Part shown: positions 55,980 to 64,000 of the stretch, one piece after another
How positions within the stretch are numbered: position 1 is the stretch's first letter
Layout: the number at the start of each line of letters is the position of its first letter
DNA from: Armigeres subalbatus
Lineage: Eukaryota > Arthropoda > Insecta > Diptera > Culicidae
Length of the DNA stretch: 64,000 bases
Direction of reading: 5' to 3'
Assembly: GCF_024139115.2 (NCBI RefSeq)
Contig: NC_085139.1
Span: 8,155,533-8,219,532, forward strand
Notes under the pieces: generated by a model
What the model was told of the DNA's origin: nothing
What the model saw: only the letters and a program-made list of their open reading frames with translations
Database searches by the model: none
Program-made: the position numbers and the translations under genes

Positions 55980-58256
55980 TCATGGTCCGCTATCCGTAAC
56001 GGCTGCCTGCTGCTGCTCTATGCGCCAACTTCGTTGCAGGATGTCGGCTATCCTGGACGTCGCTCTTGCAACCGCTCTCCACTGTTCTGGGTTCTGGCAC
56101 ATTTTTATGACGATGTTATCGGTGTTGGTGTCCGTTCCGCATGCCCCTAACATCGCACTCCTCTCCGTTTCGAACCGAGGACATGTGAACAGGATGTGTT
56201 CAGCCGTTTCTGTCACGTCTGGGCATTGCGGACAGGTGGGAGAAGCCGCGTGACCAAACCTGTGTAGGTACCACTTGAAGCATCCATGGCCTGTTAAGAA
56301 CTGGGTCAAGCCAAAGTTTAGCTCCCCATGAGGTCTGCTAATCCATGCCGACACACTTGGGACTAAGCGATGGGTCCACCTTCCCTTAGGCGAGTTGTCC
56401 CACTCTCTGCCATTTGGCTACCGTTGCTGCCTTTATATTCCTTCGAGCGTTATCGGTGCCCCTGAGGGCGTAGCACTCCTCGTCTTCCTCTACCACCAGT
56501 TTGATAGGCATCATGCCCGCGAGTACACATGCCGCTTCGCGAGATACGGTGCGATATGCGCTGATAACTCTCAGGCACATTAGCCTATGAGTACTCTCCA
56601 GCTTTCGCACGTTGCAGTTTACGCTCAACGCTGACACCCAAGCTGGTCCTCCGTATCGTAGTATTGAAACCGCCACGCTTGCCAGCAGCTTGCGCTTGCT
56701 GGAGCACACCCTAGAGTTGTTCGCCATCATCCTCGATAGTGCCGTCATCGCCGTCGCCGCGCGCTTGCAGACATAGTTGACTTGACTTTTCGAGCTCAAC
56801 ATATCGTCGAGCAACACTTCCAATTGTTTCAGAGATCTCTTGGAGGTGATGTCGCAGCAGCCGACTCTAATTGTCGCCTCCTGAACCGATTTCCGATTGT
56901 TAACGACTATCATCTCCGTTTTATGATGCGCCAACTGTAGCTTCTTGCTGCGCAACCATTTCCTCCACTAGGCTGATCGAATAGGCTGCAGTCAATTCGA
57001 CCTCTTCGACGGATTCTCCGTACACGGTCATGGTTACGTCATCGGCGAATCCCACTAACTTGACTCCTGGCGGGAGCTTCAACCGCAGCACGCCATCGTA
57101 CATCACGTTCCACAGCAATGGACCCAAAATTGATCCCTGTGGGACACCTGCCGTGATGGGGGCGGTAGCCAAGCCTTCGTCTGTCTCGTAGATCAATAAT
57201 CGATTCTGAAAGTAGCTTCCCAGAATCTTATACAGCCCTACCGGTACTCCCAGCCGAAGCAACGAGTTCGCGATCTCCATCCAGCACGCACTGTTGAACA
57301 CATTCCGTACATCGAGTGTTATTATTGCGCAGTAACGTTTACCGCGCCACTTGCATTCGATGGTGACCTCTGCAGTGTCAACCACCGATTTAATTGTACC
57401 TAAAGTAGACTGTCCTCTCCGAAAGCCAAATTGCGCGCTCGACAATCCTCCCACCTCCTCGACGTACGGCGACAGTCTGTTCAGAATCAACTTCTCCAGT
57501 AGCTTCCCTACCGTGTCTATAAGACAGATTGGTCTGTACGCTGAGGGGTCTCCTGGTGGCTTGCCAGGTTTCGGTAACAGGACTAAACGCTGTCTCTTCC
57601 ATATATCCGGGAATGTCCTCTCGTCCAGACACTTCTGCATGGCCAACCTAAACATGTTCGGGTTAGTCGTTATGGCTGCCTTCAATGCCATATTCGGGAT
57701 CCCGTACGGACCAGGTGCTTTACTCGGGTCGAGGGACTTTGCCACCGTCAATATCTCTTCTACCGTCACCCTCTCCACCGCTTCATCATTTGCTACCCTC
57801 GCTGCTGGCGGCCAGTGGGTTGGGCCGTGGTGCGGGAATAGTGCCTCGATTATAGTCTTCAGCCTCGTTGGACATCGTTCGAGAGAAGCCAGTGCCCCCC
57901 TTGTTTTAGCCATCCATCACCACCCAATAGGCTTCCCACATGGGTTCTTGCGCTCTTGCACAGTCTGTCGAAGCTGTTTTTCTTGCTTTCTTTGATGGCC
58001 TTGTTTAGGGCCAGTCTCGCCGCTTTGAATAGCTCGATGCGTTCCTCCCTCACGTCCGCCGAGCGTGTCCTTTGCGTTTTCTTCTAGCCCGGAGACAGGC
58101 TGCTCGAAGGGCTGCAATTTCATCGCTCCACCAGTATACCTGTGGCCTGCAGTTCCGTGGTCGCACCTTCCTCAGCATGGTCGCGTCACAAGCTCGTGAC
58201 AGAACCGCAACCAGTTCGTCGCCGCTTAAACTTCCCTGTGTTTTCTTCCAAACCCA

Positions 58257-58257
<1 letters not shown>
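55980..58257 (-). pseudogene. R1-clade ORF2: RT and C-terminal zinc knuckle, broken
   Basis: Read from 58257 downward: VYWWSDEIAALRAACLRAR and FKAARLALNKAIKESKK (linker), then in 57913-56921 MAKTRGALASLERCP, SLDPSKAPGPYGIPNMALKA, LVLLPKPGKPPGDPSAYRPI, QFGFRRGQSTLGTI, ITLDVRNVFNSACW, GVPQGSILGPLLWN and the catalytic GFADDVTMTVYGE. Frame 56955-56386 continues KLQLAHHKTEMIVVNNRKS. Frame 56354-55980 holds the knuckle CPQCPDVTETAEHILFTC, characteristic of R1-type elements. Frame breaks near 58055, 57905, 56950 and 56385 make it inactive. The endonuclease is cut off at the (GT)n border. Confidence 0.78.
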
Positions 58258-58352
<95 letters not shown>

Positions 58353-59480
58353 ACAAAACGACGCAAAAAATGTCACTCATTTTTCGGGCACTTATCTTCA
58401 ACCGATTTGCTCGCAACAAATTGCATTCGACGCAGAATCCTTTCCCATTGTTTCCTATTGAAAATTGGCCAGGTCGGACTATGGGATCGGAAGTTATGGC
58501 CAAAATACAAATTTATACGAAAAAATCGCGTTAAAAATGTCATTCTTTTTTCGGGCACTTAACCTTAACCGATTTGCTCGCAATCAATTGCATTCGACGC
58601 AGAATCCTGTCCCATTGTTTCCTAGGTCGGACTATGGGATCGAGAGTTATGGCCAAAATACAAATTTATGCGTAAAAATCGCGTAAAAAATGTCACTCAT
58701 TTTTCAGGCACTTATCCTCAACCGATTTGCTCGCAACAAATTGCATTCGACGCAGAGTCCTTTCCCATTGTTTCCTATTAAAAATTGTTCAGGTCTGACT
58801 ATGGCATCGGAAGTTATGGCCAAAATACAAATTTATACGTAAAAATCGCGTAAAAAATGTCACTCATTTTTCGGGCACTTAACCTTAACCGATTTGCTCG
58901 CAACAAATTGCATTCGACGCAGAATTCTGTCCCATTGTTTCCTATTGAAAATTGGCCAGGTCGGACTATGGGATCGGAAGTTATGGCCAAAATACAAATT
59001 TATACGTAAAAATCGCGTTGAAAATGTCACTCATTTCTCGGGCACTTATCCTCAACCGATTTGCTCGCAACAAATTGCATTCGACGCAGAATCCTTTCCC
59101 ATTGTTTCCTAGGTCGGACTATGGGATCGGAAGTTATGGCCAAAATACAAATTTATACGTAAAATCGCGTTAAAAATGTCACTCATTTTTGGGGCACTTA
59201 TCCTCAACCGATTTGCTCGCAACCAATTGCATTCGACACAGAGTCCTTTCCCATTGTTTCCTGTTGACAATTGCCCAGCTCGGACTATGGGATGGCAAGT
59301 TGTGGCTAAAATACAAATTTATACGTAAAAATCGCGTTAAAAATGTCACTCATTTTCAGGCACTTATCCTCAACCGATTTGCTAGCAGCAAATTGCATTC
59401 GACGCAGAATTCTTTCCCATTGTTTCCATTTGAAAATTGGCTAGGTCGGACTATAGGATCGGAAGTTATGGCCAAAATAC
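58258..59480 (+). repeat. (GT)n tract and 167-bp tandem repeats, first array
   Basis: (GT)n at 58259-58348 is followed by about seven units with CGGGCACTTAACCTTAACCG-type starts. TCGGGCA/TCAGGCA anchors lie at 58384, 58551, 58704, 58871, 59038, 59190 and 59356. Spacing is 167 except for two steps of 152-153, where the stretch after TTTCCTA (ATTGAAAATTGGCC) is missing. Open frames here are repeat translations. Confidence 0.88.
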
Positions 59481-59484
59481 CTTT

Positions 59485-59690
59485 TGCCTTTCTCGTATAC
59501 TAAGTATACAGTAAAGGCTATATGATCGCTCCAAAAACAAACTTTTTATAGAAGGCCCGGAGACCCATAGTGTTATATACCAATCGACTCAGTTCGACGA
59601 ATTGAGGTGATGTCTGTGTGTGTGTGTGTGTGTGTGTGTGCGCACAAAACGACGCAAAAAATGTCACTCATTTGTCATTATTTTTGCCTT
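59485..59690 (+). mobile_element. Second copy of the element start with (GT)n
   Basis: TTTTGCCTTTCTCGTATACT and AGTATACAGTAAAGGCTATA begin a copy that runs through CCATAGTGTTATATACCAAT to (GT)n at 59613-59640 and CGCACAAAACGACGC, then breaks off after about one seventh of a 167-bp unit. A third start follows at once, so starts are tandemly stacked. Confidence 0.75.
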
Positions 59691-59810
59691 TCTCGTATAC
59701 TAAGTATACGGTAAAGGCTATATGATCGCTCCAAAAACAAACTTTTTATAGAAGCCCCGGAGACCCATAGTGTTATATACCAATCGACTCAGTTCGACGA
59801 ATTGAGGTGA

Positions 59811-59876
<66 letters not shown>

Positions 59877-61034
59877 TGTGTATGTGTGTGTGTGTGTGTG
59901 TGCGCAAAACTACTCAAAAAATGTCACTCATTTTTCGGGCACTTATCCTCAACCGATTTGCTCGCAACAAGTTGCATTCGACGCAGAATCCTGTCCCATT
60001 GTTTCCTATTTGAAATTGGTCAGATCGGACTATGGGATCCGAAGTTATGGCCAAAATACAAATTCATACGAAAAATCGCTTAAAAAATGTCACTCATTTT
60101 TCGGGCACTTATCCTCAACCGATTTCTCGCAACAAGTTGCATTCGACGCAGAATCCTGTCCCATTGTTTCCTATTTGAAGTTGGCCAGATTGGACTATGG
60201 GATCGAAAGTTATGGCCAAAATACAAATTCATACGAAAAAATCACGTAAAAAATGTCACTCATTTTTCGGGCACTTATCCTCAACCGATTTGCTCGCAAC
60301 AAGTTGCATTCAAATTCATACGAAAAAATCGCGTAAAAAATGTCATCCATTTTTCGAGCACATATCCTTAACCGATTTGCTCACAACAAATTGCATTCAA
60401 ATTCATACAAAAAAATCGCGTAAAAAATGTCACTCATTTTTCAGGCACTTTTCCTCAACCGATTTGCTCGCATTAAATTGCATTCGACGCAGAATGTCTC
60501 ATATTTTCTTATTGAAAATTGGCCAGATCGGACTATGGGCTTAGATGTTATGGTCAAATTACTATTTATTGTGAAAAAAAGTTCAAAAAAGTTTAGCTCA
60601 CTTTTTTAGCACTTAGACTTCATCCCCAAGGAACACAAGTTCAACAAATCTGGTTGCAGTAACCATATTGTGACTGAATCCGGTCATATATAAGTTACTG
60701 TGATACATGTGCAATATGTGTGCTTCTCAGGTCGCTCGTTCGCAATAGATTGCATTCGACACAGAATCTTGTCCCATTGTTTCCTATAGAAACTTGGCCG
60801 GATCGTACAATTGAGTCAAAAGTTATGGCGAAAATACTAATTTCAAAACTACAAAATAAAATGCCATTTTTGCTCTTATGCTCATCCGATTTGTTTGCAA
60901 CAAATTGTGTTTGGCGAAATTTTTTTTTAGGCATATAAACAAATATGAAAAATAATACCTATCCACATATTGGTGGTATTTGAGATTTTTCCAAACCTTT
61001 TGAACGAACGAGAAAGGCACCATCACCGCTAGGT
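59688..61034 (+). mobile_element. Third copy of the element with (GT)n, second 167-bp array and right terminus
   Basis: The start (TTGCCTTTCTCGTATACTAA) is followed by a (GT)n tract at 59815-59901 and repeat units with anchors at about 59934, 60097, 60265, 60351 and 60437. The last units are shortened to about 86 bases. More diverged units continue to about 60930. The end ACGAGAAAGGCACCATCACC (61009-61028) is the inverse of the GCCTTTCTCG start, so the element has short TIRs. No transposase is seen. Confidence 0.65.
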
Positions 61035-61430
61035 GGATTATTCTGGTTTTTTTTTCAAAAATTACTGCAATGCTGAATGCATGCAATGAACGCGAATTAC
61101 TGTCGATTGATGGAAATAACTGAATCTATCTCCCTAAAGTGTCATTTCAATATCTCTTATGTGCTTTTCTCATTACATTTGATAATACACGAGAAAGGCA
61201 CCATCACCGCTAGGTGGCAGGGATGGAATGCTCCTCAGAGCGAATCAGGAGAAGAAAAAAAATGCTCACTGCTCTCGACACACGAATCTTTGCTCGTCTC
61301 TTTTGCACTTTTGCGTTTCTCTCTTTTTCGGGTAGCTCCGAAATATATTCATTTCTCAATGATAACTGAATGGTTTGACTCAGTGAGGTGAGGAAAAAGT
61401 TGCTCATTGAGTATCTTTGAGCCTCTTTCC
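61035..61430. repeat. Second right-end copy and related repeat
   Basis: ACGAGAAAGGCACCATCACC with CGCTAGGTGG recurs at 61191-61220, repeating the terminus at 61009. The following stretch (GAATGCTCCTCAGAGCGAAT, TTGCTCATTGAGTATC) resembles 62940-63110, which also ends near CCGCTAGGTGGATTATTCTG (63122). Confidence 0.5.
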
Positions 61431-61870
61431 GAAGGATGGAATTGGTGGTGGCGAATAAATTTATGATAATTAGTTGGCTAATCTAACGGTAACCAGTAAG
61501 TTATTGTATTTATCGTGTTTGCTTAGTAAAAAGTAAACAATTCAATCACTGTCATAATGCGTGTTTAGGACTGTTCCATTTAGTTTTTACACGTTGAAGA
61601 CATTGAAAGAACTTACTAATTTTCATTCAAAATTGAAGCAGTCGAACAAATCTTGTATTAATTGGTCAAAACGGTATACACTGAAGTCGCTTTTCATGCG
61701 GTTTGATATGATATGGCTTCCTTTTTATGCGGATTTTGAGTCTCACGCGTTATAACGCGTTTACACAATATTTTTAAGAAGGTCTTGGTGCCTTTATGAT
61801 CAAGATCAAGGAATCGCTCCCTGGCTCTTACCTTTTCATCTTCTTTAATCATCATCATCATCTTCATCTA
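61431..61870. other. AT-rich intergenic DNA, nothing recognised
   Basis: A short (ATC)n run lies near 61848-61866. No gene or element is supported. Confidence 0.35.
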
Positions 61871-62163
61871 TCTATATAAAAATGAGTTTGTATTTCCTTT
61901 GAGGCAACTCATGAACGGATGGACCGATTTGCAAGATTTCCTTACTAATCGATACGTTTTGAGGTCAGCTGTGTTTATATGTATGAAAAGATAGAGCATT
62001 TTGCTGGCAAAGTTGAACAAATGTAAAAATAGTACGTTATTGTGAAGAAATCTATAAGCTTGAGCGGAAATCGATATAGAGGGCGACGCCTCAATCAACT
62101 AATCGGTTGACAGTTAGGTTGAAATAAAAACAACCCGAGCAAGATCGGGCAGGTTCGACTAGT
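61871..62163 (+). mobile_element. Helentron-like non-autonomous element, copy 1
   Basis: It starts TCTATATAAAAATGAGTTTG and ends CGAGCAAGATCGGGCAGGTT followed by CGACTAGT. A TCTATAT...AAAATG start, the text ACTCATGAACGGATGGACCG and a CGGGC hairpin next to a CTAGT end are typical of Helentron-associated short elements. No terminal inverted repeats or coding capacity occur, as expected. Confidence 0.7.
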
Positions 62164-62167
62164 CTTT

Positions 62168-62384
62168 ATTATAAATTCAGTAGAAAATCGAATTATAGCC
62201 GCTATTGAAATTGGATTTTTCTCACAATCTATACGTTAAACCTAATTTCGGAAGTAGTGCGCTGTATAGCACATCACCAAATAAAAACAGCGCACCACTT
62301 CCGAAGTTAGGTTTAATGTACGAATTGTGAGAAAAATCCAACTTTGTTAGCGGCTATAATTCGGATTTGCACTGAATTTATAAT
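62168..62384. mobile_element. Palindromic MITE between two Helentron-like copies
   Basis: Arms begin TTATAAATTCAGT and end with the inverse. They pair over about 95 bases with several mismatches (ATTATAGCCGCTA, GGATTTTTCTCACAAT, ACCTAATTTCGGAAGT). The loop contains TATAGCACATCACCAAATAA. It has no coding capacity. Confidence 0.75.
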
Positions 62385-62657
62385 ATATTAAAATGAGTTT
62401 GCGAGTTTGAGAACGAACGGATGGACTGATTGCAAGATTTTCTCACTAATCGAATCGTCTTGGGATCAGCTGTGTTTGTACATACTAATAGTTGGTCAAT
62501 TTGCCGGGGAAAGTTGAGAAGTTGACTAAATGCAACGGTTTCATAAGAAAGCCATCAAGCTCGAACTGAAATCGATCTAGAGTGCGACGCCTCAATCAAC
62601 TAAATGATTGACATATCACTAATAAAACCCGAGCGAGATCGGGCAGGTTCACCTAGT
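62385..62657 (+). mobile_element. Helentron-like non-autonomous element, copy 2
   Basis: This copy is parallel to 61871-62163: TAAAATGAGTTTGCGAGTTT, GAACGGATGGACTGATTG, GGTCAATTTGCCGGGGAAAG, then CCGAGCGAGATCGGGCAGGT and CACCTAGT. It is clearly diverged from copy 1, so they are separate or old duplicates. Confidence 0.65.
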
Positions 62658-64000
62658 AGGTATAAGATAATTTCGTCAATAATCTCTTTGCATTTCAAAT
62701 TGTAATTGCTAACCAGATAAATGCAGAATTGGCTACATAAAGCTGCCTGTTGCTTAGAAGCAGTAAATAATTAATGTAAACATAGAATGGTGTTCTTTTC
62801 TACCCGTTCATGGATACTATACACGGTTCCTATTCTCATGCTGGTCTCATAAAGGTACGAATGTGCGAGGCTGTTGTGCTGGCAGCGTTGGTATGACAGA
62901 AGTGTGCTCTGTACGTTCAGTTGGAAAGAACAACAAAAATGATGCTCCTCAAAGAGACACATTGAGACAAACGGTTTCTCTCAAAGAGAGCCGCTCCTCA
63001 TTTTTCCCACAACGAAGAGCATCTTTTTCTATGTTTTGATCATGTCCGTGATGTTTGGTTGCTCATTTTTGATGAACTTTTTTTGCTCATTGAGCTCATT
63101 GTGCGAGTATATTCCAAGCCTGCCGCTAGGTGGATTATTCTGTTTTTTTTGTTTATTTCAATTGAACTTAATTTCTTTATTATTATGAGAGAGATTTCAG
63201 TCTTCCATAGGTGAGTTTATTTTTTATTTTTCTGCATGAATCGCACTACAGAGCAGGTCCTTAGAACCGGCCACTCTCTCTTTCTCTTTTCGTTGTCACT
63301 TTCATCGATCGGTGCATCCGGTTCTAGTTAGCCACCATGCAATCACGGCAATTTTCGGCTAATGATGCCTCATTTTGCGACTCCTTGATTTTTTTCTCCA
63401 TCTCAGGGTCATTTCCTCGGACCGGCCCAGCCGTTCGTGGTGGTCATCATGTGTCAAATGGGCTAACCAAGTGCCAACAGGCAACCGTCGGTCAACTGCC
63501 AGGCCACCGAGCAGCGGAATCTGCGGCCCGAGCACAGTGATGATAAATAGGCGGAATATCGTTTGATTGATTGCTCTGTGTTTAAAGTGTCAGAACATAT
63601 TTCGCATGTCGTGTGAAAAAATTATGAAGGAAAGATGCCAATTTTTGAATTAAAAGACAATCTGTTCGTAACATTGTATGAATGAGATTTGAACACGAGC
63701 CAAACTTAAGGCTGATTATTCGATCAAGTGATCTCCGCATATCAAACCTATCAACATATGCGCTGGGATCAACAAAAATGGTTTTTACTGATCCTAATCG
63801 AAAATGATCGGGATTGAACACTGCCGTCTGGTGTACTGGGTAAGAGATGTGGATCCGTTCGCAGAAAACCGATCATTTGTAATCTATTAAATACCTTAGT
63901 AAGGTTTGAAAATTTGGCCACATCAATCTGCGTTGCGGTCTATGAGAGCTTTGGAAAATAATAAAAAGAATTGCCATTTCATTAATAGGCACAAACGTTT
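62658..64000. other. Intergenic DNA, mostly unassigned
   Basis: About 62940-63140 belongs to the repeat with CCGCTAGGTGG described at 61035-61430. The rest, including open frames at 63337-63566, shows no domain. Balanced composition around 63240-63540 is compatible with unique DNA. Confidence 0.3.

Larger units (their letters stand above)
54230..58257 (-). mobile_element. R1-clade non-LTR retrotransposon inserted in a (GT)n tract, 5' truncated
   Basis: On the minus strand the element runs from 58257 to a poly(A) of about 16 (T run at 54230-54245). It is flanked on both sides by (GT)n: 54206-54229 and 58259-58348. Uninterrupted relatives of the host at 59610-59640 and 59815-59901 carry one continuous (GT)n at this place, so the LINE split the tract. 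It contains the RT and a C-terminal zinc knuckle but lacks the endonuclease. R1-clade families such as Mino and Waldo are known to target AC-rich simple repeats, which fits. Confidence 0.72.

Noticed and set aside
58240..60110. Cys-Val and Thr-His repeat open frames
   Set aside because: They translate the (GT)n tracts and adjoining 167-bp units.

Overview
The window is intergenic-rich dipteran DNA that fits a culicine mosquito of the genus Aedes. The grounds are one recognisable single-copy gene, an intronless Atonal-type bHLH factor, set in tens of kilobases of mosquito-type transposons. These include two copies of a tRNA-derived SINE that I recognise as Feilai, GAATTYC-type degenerate repeats, and jockey-, R1- and RTE-like non-LTR elements with APE-type endonucleases. 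Species and chromosome cannot be told from sequence alone.

Layout. 1-2.3 kb: a proneural bHLH gene (atonal-like, + strand) with TATA box, 5' UTR, single-exon CDS and two polyadenylation signals. 3.0-6.7 kb: a foldback-like element whose long inverted arms end in 152-bp tandem repeats. 7.4-8.4 kb: a hAT-type MITE with a perfect 8-bp target-site duplication (TSD) and a 5'-truncated LINE tail with a long TSD. 8.6-14.1 kb: a 5.4-kb hAT-like composite with 15-bp terminal inverted repeats (TIRs) and a perfect 8-bp TSD, no visible transposase, and several nested elements. 14.2-20.9 kb: a LINE that has lost its RT, interrupted in its 3' UTR by a nearly full-length, frameshifted jockey-clade element. 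20.9-29.5 kb: SINE, LINE fragments, a TIR element, GAATTYC repeats, and a cluster with three histone-type 3' stem-loops. 29.5-33.4 kb: the longest stretch without recognisable repeats. 33.4-36.9 kb: SINEs, a TA-flanked MITE and an RTE-like 3' end. 38.8-41.5 kb: about 2.6 kb of a 9-bp minisatellite. 41.5-53.8 kb: MITEs, an RTE-like LINE with decayed endonuclease and RT, and a 175-bp direct duplication. 53.9-61 kb: elements with internal (GT)n and 167-bp tandem repeats; an R1-clade LINE sits inside one of these (GT)n tracts. 61.9-62.7 kb: two Helentron-like short elements flanking a palindromic MITE.

Only the bHLH gene looks functional. Every retrotransposon reading frame carries stops, frameshifts or truncation. 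The main interest is insertion history: several insertions can be ordered because their TSDs or interrupted hosts are visible. The least described items appear to be a short palindromic family with variable-length TSDs (10 and 14 bp), the histone-hairpin repeat cluster, and the R1-clade element in a (GT)n tract.
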